Source: Pseudarthrobacter polychromogenes
Lineage (GTDB): Bacteria > Actinomycetota > Actinomycetes > Actinomycetales > Micrococcaceae
Length of the DNA stretch: 64,000 nucleotides
Direction: 5' to 3'
Assembly: GCF_014644495.1 (NCBI RefSeq)
Contig: NZ_BMKU01000015.1
Span: forward strand, 32,927-96,926
Below are positions 27,701 through 35,406 of this stretch, one piece after another. The notes below the pieces were generated by a model. The model was not told the DNA's origin, made no database searches, and saw nothing but the letters and a program-made list of their open reading frames with translations. The translations under genes and the position numbers were made by a program. Every line of letters begins with the position of its first letter. Position 1 is the first letter of the stretch.

Positions 27701-28162
27701 GGGGAATCCGATGTCGTCGGCAGCCGCAATGAGTTCGTCCAGGTCCTTGGACGGCGCGCTGGACTTCAGGACCGGCACGCCGGCGTCGCGGGCAGCCTTC
27801 AGTGCTGCCACCTTGTTGCCCGCCAGTTCCAGGACCTCTGCGGGCGGCCCAACGAACGTGATGCCGGCAGCCTTGGCTGCCCTGGCGAGGTCCGGGTTCT
27901 CGGAAAGGAAGCCGTAGCCCGGGTAGATTGCGTCCGCTCCGGATTCCTTGGCTACCCGCACTACTTCGTCAACATCCAGGTATGCCCGGACGGGGTGGCC
28001 CTCTTCGCCAATCAGGTAGGCCTCGTCCGCTTTTTGGCGGTGGATCGAGTTCCTGTCCTCATGGGGGAATACGGCAACGGTCTTGGCGCCCAGCTCGTAG
28101 CCGGCGCGGAAGGCCCTGATCGCGATTTCGCCGCGGTTGGCCACCAGAACTTTGGAAAACAT
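24764..28162 (-). CDS. pyc: Pyruvate carboxylase
   Basis: Anaplerotic biotin enzyme making oxaloacetate from pyruvate and bicarbonate. The 1132-residue single chain carries biotin carboxylase (about 1-450, with the ATP-grasp KAVAGGGGRGMR and FIEMNPRIQVEHTVTEE), carboxyltransferase (about 530-830, FRDAHQSLLATR) and a C-terminal biotinyl domain with the biotin lysine in EAMKME about 35 residues from the end. The ATG at 28162 has AGGAGAAGT directly upstream. It is a single-gene unit. The length is normal and no domain is broken. Confidence 0.97.
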   Translation of the reverse strand: MFSKVLVANRGEIAIRAFRAGYELGAKTVAVFPHEDRNSIHRQKADEAYLIGEEGHPVRAYLDVDEVVRVAKESGADAIYPGYGFLSENPDLARAAKAAGITFVGPPAEVLELAGNKVAALKAARDAGVPVLKSSAPSKDLDELIAAADDIGFPIFAKAVAGGGGRGMRRVDTREALPEALQSAMREADAAFGDPTMFLEQAVLRPRHIEVQILADAEGNVMHLFERDCSIQRRHQKVIEIAPAPNLDEGIRQALYRDAVKFAKALNYVNAGTVEFLVDTVGERAGQHVFIEMNPRIQVEHTVTEEVTDVDLVQAQMRIASGETLADLGLSQETVHLKGAALQSRITTEDPANGFRPDVGKITGYRSAGGAGVRLDGGTVYSGAEISPHFDSMLVKLTCRGRDYPSAVARARRALAEFRIRGVSTNISFLQAVLDDADFIAGDVATSFIDERPQLLKARVSADRGTKLLTWLAEVTVNKPNGELTVHSNPASKLPSVKDKQAAPGSRQKLLELGPEGFAKALREQNPVAVTDTTFRDAHQSLLATRVRTRDLVAAGPAVTALLPELLSVEAWGGATYDVALRFLGEDPWDRLAALRQALPNVCLQMLLRGRNTVGYTPYPEEVTEAFVNEAAATGIDIFRIFDALNDVSQMAPAIRAVRATGTAVAEVALCYTADMLDPEEKLYTLDYYLELAQKIVDAGAHILAIKDMAGLLRPAAAAKLVAALRERFDLPVHLHTHDTAGGQLATLLAAVDAGVDAVDVASASLAGTTSQPSASALVAALAHTPRDTGLSLAAVSSLEPYWEAVRRVYAPFESGLPGPTGRVYQHEIPGGQLSNLRQQAMALGLGERFEAIEDMYTAADRILGRLVKVTPSSKVVGDLALHLVGLNADPADFNENPQNYDIPDSVIGFLSGELGDPPGGWPEPFRTKALQGRSVKVRDVELSADDSAALKSDSKTRQHTLNRLLFDGPTKDYLKSVETYGNLSVLDTRDYLYGLQRGAEHEIQLEKGVRLIASLEAVSEPDEKGMRTVMCTLNGQSRPVVVRDRSVVSNVKAAEKADPGQPGHVAAPFAGAVTLTVKQGDEVKAGDTVATIEAMKMEASITTPVAGKVSRLAVSAVEQVEGGDLLLVVEQ

Positions 28163-28228
28163 ACTTCTCCTGCATCATTGCGGGTGGATCGGTGAGTGGT
28201 CACAGTGTCTAGGACCTACAAGGACAAA

Positions 28229-28242
28229 CACAAATCTTTGTG
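28229..28242. promoter_or_regulatory. Short palindrome upstream of pyc
   Basis: CACAAATCTTTGTG is an inverted repeat (6 bp arms, 2-base centre) about 67-80 bp before the pyc start. It lies where a promoter would be expected on the minus strand and could be an operator. No clear -35/-10 pair was found nearby. The rest of the 28163-28450 gap shows nothing else. Confidence 0.3.
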
Positions 28243-28450
28243 GCCACCATCACAGATTTCCCCGTCATGTCCCGAACCCTTTTGCCGCCGCGGGCGGAAA
28301 CCGCCCCGCAGCACAATCGGTGCCATGCCGACGCCCAATAAAGCAGGATTCGCCGACGCATCAACATATGATGAGTAGGGCGGCAGGACCGTCCGGCTTC
28401 GGCACTGCCGGAGCAAACATTACCCCCAACACGGCATCCGGCGTTAGGTT

Positions 28451-29281
28451 TTGGTCTCTCAAGTGCAAGTAGTCAGCATCAGCAGCCTCAAGGGTGGAGT
28501 CGGCAAGACTTCCGTCACCACAGGATTGGCGTCTGCGGCGCTGGCCGCAGGCATCAACACGCTGGTGGTGGACCTTGATCCCCATGCAGATGCCACTACT
28601 GCGTTGGGCGTACAGCCCGGCGACCAGCTGGATATCGGCCGCATGCTCAAGAGCCCCCGCCGTGCCAACCTGGCCGAAAACGTGGTCCGCAGCAGCTGGA
28701 CGGCGCGCGCCCAGGCCAACGGCTCCGGCCCGGCAGTACTCGACGTCGCCGTCGGATCCGCCTACACGGGCATCTACGACCGTCCGGACCTGCGCCGCCG
28801 GGACCTCCGCAGGCTGTCCTCGGTGCTGGCCACCGGCGGCGATTACCAGCTTGTCCTGGTGGACTGCCCGCCGTCCCTCAACGGCCTGACCCGGATGGCG
28901 TGGACTGCCAGCGACAAGGTGGCGCTGGTAGCCGAGCCCGGCCTGTTCTCGGTGGCGGGTACCGAGCGGACCATGCGGGCCATCCAGCTTTTCCGGCAGG
29001 AGTTCGCCCCCAACCTCTCCCCCGCAGGCATCGTGGCAAACCGGGTGCGGTCAGGGTCCTCCGAACACACCTACCGGCTCGCTGAAATGGAATCCATGTT
29101 CGGCGACCTCCTCCTGAGCCCCCGGATCCCCGAGCAGGCCAACTGGCAGCAGATCCAGGGCGCCGCCCACCCCGTGCACCATTGGCCCGGCGACTCCGCA
29201 AAGTCTGCCGCGGCACTCTTCGATGACCTGCTGGCAAACGTGATGGCAGTGGGAAGCGGCCTGCGAAGCCGCGCCCGGTAG
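28451..29281 (+). CDS. Orphan ParA/MinD-family ATPase
   Basis: A 276-residue P-loop ATPase with the deviant Walker A SLKGGVGKTS (about 11-20), Walker A' VVDLDPHADAT and Walker B VLVDCPPS. Such proteins position chromosomes, plasmids or division and polar complexes. No parB or parS-like gene lies beside it, so its cargo is unknown. The start is TTG 28451 or GTG 28463, four codons later; neither has a strong ribosome-binding site. It is convergent with the MerR gene across a strong terminator. Confidence 0.85.
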   Translation: MVSQVQVVSISSLKGGVGKTSVTTGLASAALAAGINTLVVDLDPHADATTALGVQPGDQLDIGRMLKSPRRANLAENVVRSSWTARAQANGSGPAVLDVAVGSAYTGIYDRPDLRRRDLRRLSSVLATGGDYQLVLVDCPPSLNGLTRMAWTASDKVALVAEPGLFSVAGTERTMRAIQLFRQEFAPNLSPAGIVANRVRSGSSEHTYRLAEMESMFGDLLLSPRIPEQANWQQIQGAAHPVHHWPGDSAKSAAALFDDLLANVMAVGSGLRSRAR

Positions 29282-29310
29282 GGCACCGAGCCGCCAAATC
29301 CGGTTAAACG

Positions 29311-29350
29311 GATAAGGGGCCGTCCTCCAACCGGAGGACGGCCCCTTATC
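29311..29350. terminator. Bidirectional terminator between parA-like and merR genes
   Basis: A perfect 18 bp stem (29311-29328 with 29333-29350) has an AACC loop and lies between two converging stop codons, 29 bp from the first and 9 bp from the second. Confidence 0.8.
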
Positions 29351-29359
29351 TGTTAAGCC

Positions 29360-29953
29360 TCAGCTGATTTTGCGTGCTGCGCGGCGCTTGCTCAGTTCGT
29401 CGTCCGGAAAGGACTGCTCGGCGGCGTGCTCACTGGGAAGTGATGCCAGGCTGCCTTCCACTTCACGCCACACCCGGCCCACGGCGATCCCGAAGACGCC
29501 CTGCCCGCCCTGCACAAGATCGATGACTTCATCGGCGGAGGTGCACTCGTAGACGCTCGCGCCGTCGCTCATCAGCGTGATCTGGGCAAGGTCCTCGACG
29601 CCGCGTTCCCGCAGGTGCTCCACGGCGCTGCGGATCTGCTGCAGGGAAACCCCCGTGTCCAGGAGGCGCTTGACCACTTTGAGGACAAGGATGTCGCGGA
29701 AGCCGTAGAGGCGCTGGGATCCTGACCCGGCAGCACCGCGGACCGCAGGCTCCACCAGGCCGGTGCGGGCCCAATAGTCGAGCTGGCGGTAGGTGATCCC
29801 GGCAGCCTTGCAGGCCGTGGGGCCCCGGTAACCGGCGTCCTCGTCCAGTACAGGAAGGTCCTCGGTAAACAGGAGGCCCTGGGCACCGCTCGCGGGCACA
29901 GCAACACCAGCCGTGGGCTGCTTCAGCCCGCCTGCTTCGCCTTTGGGACTCAC
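29360..29953 (-). CDS. MerR-family regulator (Rv1830 type)
   Basis: A 197-residue transcriptional regulator with a MerR winged-helix domain in mid-protein (about 45-115: AGITYRQLDYWARTGLVEP) and a C-terminal coiled-coil/dimer part. The GTG at 29953 is chosen because AAGGAGG sits 6 bases upstream; an ATG six codons earlier (29971) lies before that site. Location beside a DUF151 nuclease, a second MerR protein, an FHA protein and GcvH reproduces the mycobacterial order Rv1830-Rv1826. The target genes are unknown. Confidence 0.88.
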   Translation of the reverse strand: MSPKGEAGGLKQPTAGVAVPASGAQGLLFTEDLPVLDEDAGYRGPTACKAAGITYRQLDYWARTGLVEPAVRGAAGSGSQRLYGFRDILVLKVVKRLLDTGVSLQQIRSAVEHLRERGVEDLAQITLMSDGASVYECTSADEVIDLVQGGQGVFGIAVGRVWREVEGSLASLPSEHAAEQSFPDDELSKRRAARKIS

Positions 29954-30184
29954 CTGGATCCTCCTTGTCATGCGCTCCCGGGTAACTACTGCAGCAGCGG
30001 TGCATGAAGACCATGCATGTAATTTTCGCGGGGCGCACTTTCCAGTGTGACTTGCGAGGCTGCCGTAAGCAATGGGAACTTGATACTTCGACGTTAGGCC
30101 CGGCGGCCTGCAAGGTCAAAGACCCTGAGGGGTTTCACGAGGCGTGTCGAAAGATTCATCTTCAACTTTAACCTTAACGTGACT

Positions 30185-30688
30185 TTAGCCGTCGAAATCC
30201 TCGGGTTCCACATCGTCCAGGAACTCGCGGAACCGGCGCAGTTCACGCTCTTCGTCAACGGTGGGGCCGGGCTCGGTGTCCTCGCCCTCGTCGTGCTCTG
30301 TGATGCGCACGCCGGCCTCATCCATGACCGAGTCGGCGCACCAGATCCGGCACTTCGCGCGCAGGGCAACTGCAAGCGCGTCCGAGGCCCGCGAGCTCAC
30401 CGTGGTGCCGTTCTCGAACTGGAGCTGGCCGTAGAAGATGTTGTCCTCCACTGCCACGATGTTGACGCTGACCACCGAATGCCCCAGCGCTTCCACCACG
30501 TCCACCAGGAGATCATGGGTCATGGGACGGGGCGGAACGACGCCCTGCTGGGCCAGAGCGATGGCGCTGGCTTCGGGAGTACCGATCCAGATGGGAACGT
30601 GCCGCTCACCGTGCATCTCCCGAAGCAGGACCAGCGGCTGGTTGGAAGGCAGTTCGATGCGAACGCCTACAATCTCGACTTCAATCAT
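30185..30688 (-). CDS. DUF151 bifunctional nuclease-family protein
   Basis: A 167-residue protein of the DUF151 (bifunctional DNase/RNase) family, homologous in position to mycobacterial Rv1829. The conserved core includes LREMHGERHVPIWIG and RPMTHDLLVDVVE. A strongly acidic C-terminus follows. Its ATG overlaps the upstream FtsR-type gene stop by one base, so the pair is coupled. Nuclease activity is known for only some family members and should not be assumed here. Confidence 0.9.
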   Translation of the reverse strand: MIEVEIVGVRIELPSNQPLVLLREMHGERHVPIWIGTPEASAIALAQQGVVPPRPMTHDLLVDVVEALGHSVVSVNIVAVEDNIFYGQLQFENGTTVSSRASDALAVALRAKCRIWCADSVMDEAGVRITEHDEGEDTEPGPTVDEERELRRFREFLDDVEPEDFDG

Positions 30689-31410
30689 CAGATGTCCATG
30701 CGTGAGATATGGTCCTGCACCAGAGCCCGGTGCAGGGTGAGGCAGAGGTCGCTGATTTCGCGGGCGGCCTCGGCCGCGCGCGCCTGGGACGCGGCGTCCT
30801 TGCGTGACGCCAGCGGCGCCACGGCGCGTTCCACCAGGCCGAACTCCCGCTCGGCAGCCGCCTGGAAGGGGCGCAGGTGGCGGGGTTCAAGGCCGTGGCT
30901 TTCCAGCTGGACACAGGCCCGGGCCACCTGGAGGGCGTGCTCGTCGAATTGCCCGTTGGTGTGGCTGATCAGGCCGAAGCTCAGGAGGGACTGCAGCAGC
31001 GGCACGCTGGCGCCGGACTCAGTGCGGAGCTGTTCCTCGGTGAGCTTGCGCCCTCGGCTCTGCAGTTCCGCCGCCAGTTCGTCGGAGACGATACGGGGGG
31101 AAACAACGACGCCGGGCGGCAGGTTCTCCGGGCGTTCGCCCCTGTCGATCGCGTCAAGGTAGTCCTTGATGACCTTCAGGGGAAGGTACTGGTCCCGCTG
31201 CAGGGCCAGCACGAAGCGCAGCCGCTCGACGTCGCCATCGGAGTACTGCCGGTACCCGGCAGGCGTCCTGCGGGGGTTGATCAGCCCCTTTTCCTCCAGG
31301 AACCTGATTTTGGACGCAGTCATGCCGGGGAAGTCCTCGCTGAGCTGCGCGAGGACTTCCCCGATGTTGAGGACCTGGGGTCCCCGGCGTTCCGGTTGTG
31401 CCATTGCCAC
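30688..31410 (-). CDS. MerR-family regulator, FtsR type
   Basis: A 240-residue MerR protein. The N-terminal DNA-binding domain (about 15-85) includes MTASKIRFLEEKGLINP and the wing GYRQYSDGDVERL, followed by a long helical region. It matches Rv1828 / corynebacterial FtsR, which controls ftsZ expression in Corynebacterium. The order FHA protein, this gene, DUF151 and second MerR is kept across actinobacteria. The role as an ftsZ regulator is inferred from orthology by position. Confidence 0.9.
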   Translation of the reverse strand: MAMAQPERRGPQVLNIGEVLAQLSEDFPGMTASKIRFLEEKGLINPRRTPAGYRQYSDGDVERLRFVLALQRDQYLPLKVIKDYLDAIDRGERPENLPPGVVVSPRIVSDELAAELQSRGRKLTEEQLRTESGASVPLLQSLLSFGLISHTNGQFDEHALQVARACVQLESHGLEPRHLRPFQAAAEREFGLVERAVAPLASRKDAASQARAAEAAREISDLCLTLHRALVQDHISRMDI

Positions 31411-31427
31411 AGGCAGAGGTCCCCGGT

Positions 31428-31904
31428 TCAGCCGCGGCCTGCAGCGGTGGCAGGGCTCAGGTAGAAGGTGAGGCGGAACTTGCCGATCTGGACTTCGCTG
31501 CCGGACTTGAGCTCCACGCTGTCCACGCGGTCGTGGTTGACGTAGGTGCCGTTCAGGCTGTTCTTGTCCACCACTTCGAAGCTGCGTGCTGTGCGGCGGA
31601 ACTCGACGTGGCGGCGGGAGACTGTGACATCGTCCAGGAAGATATCGGCGTCGGGGTGCCGGCCTGCCGTGGTGACATCGGAGTCGAGCAGGAACCGTGC
31701 ACCGGCATTGGGGCCGCTGTGGGCGACCAGCAGCGCCGATCCAGCCGGCAGCGCCTCCACGGAGCTGCGTTCCTCGGACGAGAGCTTGGGTGCGATCGTG
31801 GGCTCATCCCTCACCGGAGTGAGGTGGATGGAGGTGGTCTCCGACTCCCTGGCCGCACCCGAGCCGTATTCCCCGTCGGCAGGGTTCTGTGTGTGGCCAG
31901 CCAT
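31428..31904 (-). CDS. FHA-domain protein GarA/OdhI type
   Basis: A 158-residue signalling protein. A short N-terminal tail holds the ETTS motif (SETTSIHLTP, near residue 20-30), in which adjacent threonines are the kinase targets in GarA/OdhI. An FHA domain follows (about 75-145) with AGRHPDADIFLDD, SRRHVEF and NGTYVN. In relatives the phosphorylated tail docks on its own FHA domain and controls inhibition of 2-oxoglutarate dehydrogenase and glutamate metabolism. A PASTA kinase is encoded 15 kb away; the actual kinase is not known. Confidence 0.92.
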   Translation of the reverse strand: MAGHTQNPADGEYGSGAARESETTSIHLTPVRDEPTIAPKLSSEERSSVEALPAGSALLVAHSGPNAGARFLLDSDVTTAGRHPDADIFLDDVTVSRRHVEFRRTARSFEVVDKNSLNGTYVNHDRVDSVELKSGSEVQIGKFRLTFYLSPATAAGRG

Positions 31905-32059
31905 GGACTCCTCCTCTTTCCGCTGCGGCCGTCAGGCCTGCGACCAACATATGTCCTCCGGGCCTGCCGCGCAGGTCCGGAACCGGCAGCCGATCCGGCC
32001 GCTGACGTGCGAAGACATTCTGGCTTCGCCCCGGGCCGGACCGGAAATTCCGGTTAGCT

Positions 32060-32446
32060 TTAGCCTACCTGCTGTTCGTACTCCGATGCACTGAGCAACG
32101 AGTCGACGGCGTCAGCTTCAGCAAGCTTGATCTCGATCAGCCAGCCGTCCCCGTAGGGATCGGTGTTGATCAGGGCGGAATCGGTGTCCAGGGATTCGTT
32201 CCGGCCCACAACTTCGCCGCTGACGGGAGCGTAGATGTCGCTGACGCTCTTGGTGGACTCCACCTCGCCTACAACTTCGTTTGCCGTAATCTTGGTGCCG
32301 ACTTCCGGCATCTGGGCATAGACAACATCCCCGAGTGCGTCCTGGGCAAAGTCGGTGATGCCTACCCGGACCACGCCGTCGGCATTGGGGGCGGTGACCC
32401 ACTCGTGCTCGGCGGTGTAGGACAGATCTTCGGGAATGTTGCTCAT
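32060..32446 (-). CDS. gcvH: Glycine cleavage system H protein
   Basis: Lipoyl carrier of the glycine cleavage system, shuttling the aminomethyl group between GcvP and GcvT. The 128-residue protein has the expected length, and the lipoylated lysine sits in EVESTKSVSD (K66). The ATG at 32446 gives the normal MSNIPEDL N-terminus. gcvT and gcvP are not in this window. The H protein alone beside the FHA regulator is the usual actinobacterial arrangement. No glycine riboswitch is visible in the 165 bp upstream. Confidence 0.96.
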   Translation of the reverse strand: MSNIPEDLSYTAEHEWVTAPNADGVVRVGITDFAQDALGDVVYAQMPEVGTKITANEVVGEVESTKSVSDIYAPVSGEVVGRNESLDTDSALINTDPYGDGWLIEIKLAEADAVDSLLSASEYEQQVG

Positions 32447-32611
32447 CAGGGGCCTTTCATCGGGTCGAACACCACTGTCAACGCGGCCCGGGAAACGGGC
32501 TGCGTTGAAAGTATAGGCACAACTGCCGGGGCGTTCGCCGGGGTTTCTGACAAGATGGGACGCATGAGCGCACGCACGGTCAGCGGCCACGCCAGGAACG
32601 GCGGGTGACGG

Positions 32612-33481
32612 ATGCCTGAGCTCCCCGAGGTTTCCGGCCTGGCAGGCTACCTGGACGACCATCTGCAGGGAACCGTTGTTTCCAAAGTGCAGATCGTGTC
32701 CTTCGCCGTACTCAAGACAGCCGATCCTCCCTTCAGTGCCCTCGAAGGCAGGACCGTCACCGGTGTACGGCGCTTCGGAAAGTTCATCAGCATTGACACC
32801 GGCGGTATTTCCTTCGTCTTCCACTTGGCCAGGGCGGGCTGGGTCCGCTTCACGGACTCCCCCACCGACGCCCAGCTGAAAATGGGGAAGGGGCACATCG
32901 CCGCCCGCCTTGCCTTCACCGGCCCCGGTGGCCCGCGCGGGTTCGACCTCACCGAGGCAGGCACCAAGAAGAGCCTGGCGGTTTATGTGGTCCGGGATCC
33001 CCAGGAGGTGCCGGGCATCGCCACCCTGGGCCCGGACCCGTTCAGTGAGGCGTTCGACGCCGACATGCTGGCTGGGATCCTTGGCTCCAGTTCCCAGCAG
33101 ATCAAGGGGCTCCTGCGCAGCCAGGGCGTGATAGCCGGCATCGGCAACGCCTACAGCGACGAAATCCTGCATGCCGCCCGTATCTCGCCGTTCGCCACCG
33201 CCAAATCCCTGGACCGGGGAACAGTCCAGGTGCTGTACGACGCCATCCATGACGTCCTGGGCACTGCGCTGGCGGAGGCCAGCGGCAAGCCGCCAAAGGA
33301 TCTCAAGGACGTGAAACGGAGCCACATGCGCGTCCATGCCAGGGCGGGCCAGCCCTGCCCCGTGTGCGGAGACACGGTCCGCGAGGTCTCCTTTGCCGAC
33401 ACCTCCCTCCAGTACTGCCCCACCTGCCAGACAAAGGGAAAGATCCTGGCTGACCGCAGGACCTCGAAGTTCCTCAAGTAG
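32612..33481 (+). CDS. Fpg/Nei-family DNA glycosylase
   Basis: Base excision repair glycosylase/AP lyase. The 289-residue protein starts MPELPEV, which exposes the catalytic Pro2 and Glu3. It has the helix-two-turn-helix region QGVIAGIGNAYSDEIL and a C-terminal zinc finger CPVC-X16-CPTC followed by the DRRTSKFLK tail. It is of the Fpg-like group rather than a canonical MutM, because the segment after the N-terminus (SGLAGYLDDHL) differs from ETVRRGL. Substrate (8-oxoG or oxidised pyrimidine) is not decided. Confidence 0.93.
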   Translation: MPELPEVSGLAGYLDDHLQGTVVSKVQIVSFAVLKTADPPFSALEGRTVTGVRRFGKFISIDTGGISFVFHLARAGWVRFTDSPTDAQLKMGKGHIAARLAFTGPGGPRGFDLTEAGTKKSLAVYVVRDPQEVPGIATLGPDPFSEAFDADMLAGILGSSSQQIKGLLRSQGVIAGIGNAYSDEILHAARISPFATAKSLDRGTVQVLYDAIHDVLGTALAEASGKPPKDLKDVKRSHMRVHARAGQPCPVCGDTVREVSFADTSLQYCPTCQTKGKILADRRTSKFLK

Positions 33482-33550
33482 GAAGACTCAAGGTCTCGGC
33501 ACGGACTCTTTGCGGGGCGGTTCAGCGCCGATTAAACACCGGTTAAACAA

Positions 33551-33588
33551 CAGGGGCCGCTTCCGGATTCCTCCGGAAGCGGCCCCTG
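33551..33588. terminator. Bidirectional terminator between the glycosylase gene and tRNA-Pro
   Basis: A perfect 17 bp stem (33551-33567 with 33572-33588) has a TTCC loop. It ends with TGTTTCTTT on the plus strand and TGTTGTTT on the minus strand, so it can end both converging transcripts. It lies 10 bp from the encoded CCA end of the tRNA. Confidence 0.85.
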
Positions 33589-33597
33589 CTGTTTCTT

Positions 33598-33674
<77 letters not shown>

Positions 33675-33834
33675 CTGGTTCTGCCGTTCTCCGCTGTGCT
33701 TGATCCCTGAATCTCTCCAAGAATTTCCACCAGCAGTCCGGCCGAACCACCTAGAAGAGCTTACACGATCCCGGAGCGTGCCAGTGACACTTTCCCGGAT
33801 TCAGCCCTATGGTGTGTCGGAGACAACACCGGAA

Positions 33835-35406
33835 CTAGCGCTTCTTGCCGCGCTTTTCCCGCACGCGCATGCTGACCTCGATGGGCGTGCCCTCGAAGCC
33901 AAACGTTTCCCGCAGCCGGCGGGTGATGAAGCGCCGGTATCCGGGGTCCAGGAAACCGGTGGTGAACAGGACGAACTTCGGCGGACGGCTGGATGCCTGC
34001 GTGCCGAAGAGGATGCGCGGCTGCTTTCCGCCGCGGACGGGGTGCGGGTGGGCGGCCACAAGCTCGCCAAGGAACGCGTTGAGGCGGCCGGTGGCAATGC
34101 GCTTGTCCCAGTTCTCCAACGCCAGGTCCAGGGCAGGAACCAGTCGGTCCTTGTGCCACCCGGTTTTGGCCGAGATGTTCACGCGGGGTGCCCATTCCAC
34201 ATGGGCCAGGTCCTGCTCGATTTCACGCTCGAGGTAGCGCCGGCGTTCGTCGTCGAGCAGGTCCCACTTGTTGAAGGCCAGCACCAGGGCGCGGCCCGAC
34301 TCAATGGCAAGCTGCAGGATCCGGACGTCCTGCTCGCTGAGGACCTCGTCCACGGCAAGGAGCACGACGGCGACCTCCGCCTTTTCGAGCGCGGCCTGCG
34401 TACGGAGGGAGGCATAGTAGTCCGCACCTTGCGCCATGTGCTGGCGGCGGCGGATGCCTGCCGTGTCCACGAAGCGCCAGGTGCGGCCGCCGAGTTCGAT
34501 GAACTCATCCACCGGATCGCGGGTGGTGCCGGCGGTGTTGTCCACCACCACCCGTTCAGTCCCGGCCAGTTTGTTCAGCAGGGAGGACTTGCCCACGTTG
34601 GGGCGGCCGATCAGGGCGATGCGGCGGGGCCCGCCGGAGCGTTCCAGGCCCTCGATGGTGGAGAATTCCGGAAGCACGTCCATCACGTGGTCCAGCAGGT
34701 CCGCCACGCCGCGGCCGTGCAGCGCCGAGACCGGGTAGGGCTCGCCAAAGCCCAGGCCCCACAGTGTGGCGGAGTCCGCCTCCTGGGCAAAGTCGTCCAC
34801 CTTGTTGGCCACCATGATGACCGGCTTCTTGCTGCGGCGCAGCATCTTCATGACGCCCTCGTCGGTGGCGGTTGCGCCTACTGCGGAGTCCACCACGAAG
34901 AGCACTGCGTCCGCGAGCTCAACGGCCATCTCGGCCTGCTCGGCCACGCGGGCATGGATGCCGCGGGCGTCGTGTTCCCAGCCGCCGGTGTCCACCAGGG
35001 TGAAGTTGCGACCGTTCCAGTTGGCGGAATACATGACACGGTCGCGGGTGACTCCGGGGGTGTCCTCCACCACGGCTTCGCGGCGCCCAAGGATACGGTT
35101 CACCAGCGTGGACTTACCCACGTTGGGCCGGCCGATGATGGCCAGGACGGGATCGAGCTTGACGGGGCCGTCGAAGTCCTCGTCGCCGTATTCGCCGCTC
35201 AGCAGTGCGGCGTCTTCCTCGTCGAGGTCGTAGTCCTCCAGGCCCGCCCGGAGGGACGCCGCGCGGAGCTCTGCCTCGTCGTCGTCAATGGCAGCCAGCC
35301 GTTCGGCCACCTGGTCCGTGCCCGTGGGCGTGTATTCGTCTTCGCCGGCGCCGAAGTGGCCGGGAGTTTGAGTCGTATCGCTCATTGCACTGTCCTTAGT
35401 GGTCAT
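33835..35406 (-). CDS. der: Ribosome biogenesis GTPase Der (EngA)
   Basis: Double-GTPase that acts in 50S subunit assembly. The 523-residue protein has an acidic N-terminal extension of about 80 residues. Two Era-like GTPase domains follow, each with GRPNVGKS (P-loops near 90 and 265), DTPG/DTAG switch motifs, and NKVD / NKWD specificity motifs. A C-terminal KH-like domain ends in basic RVREKRGKKR. The acidic extension is common in actinobacterial Der. An ATG seven codons in (35385) is an alternative start. It overlaps the upstream acyltransferase gene by 11 bp. Confidence 0.95.
   Translation of the reverse strand: MTTKDSAMSDTTQTPGHFGAGEDEYTPTGTDQVAERLAAIDDDEAELRAASLRAGLEDYDLDEEDAALLSGEYGDEDFDGPVKLDPVLAIIGRPNVGKSTLVNRILGRREAVVEDTPGVTRDRVMYSANWNGRNFTLVDTGGWEHDARGIHARVAEQAEMAVELADAVLFVVDSAVGATATDEGVMKMLRRSKKPVIMVANKVDDFAQEADSATLWGLGFGEPYPVSALHGRGVADLLDHVMDVLPEFSTIEGLERSGGPRRIALIGRPNVGKSSLLNKLAGTERVVVDNTAGTTRDPVDEFIELGGRTWRFVDTAGIRRRQHMAQGADYYASLRTQAALEKAEVAVVLLAVDEVLSEQDVRILQLAIESGRALVLAFNKWDLLDDERRRYLEREIEQDLAHVEWAPRVNISAKTGWHKDRLVPALDLALENWDKRIATGRLNAFLGELVAAHPHPVRGGKQPRILFGTQASSRPPKFVLFTTGFLDPGYRRFITRRLRETFGFEGTPIEVSMRVREKRGKKR

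Noticed and set aside
25157..28195. 1012-codon plus-strand open frame opposite pyruvate carboxylase
   Set aside because: It mirrors the pyc codons in a GC-rich genome and its translation is Gly/Arg/Val-rich with no domain. The minus-strand protein is a complete known enzyme.
32447..32611. Glycine riboswitch before gcvH
   Set aside because: No tandem glycine-aptamer core could be recognised and the gap is only 165 bp shared with a divergent gene.
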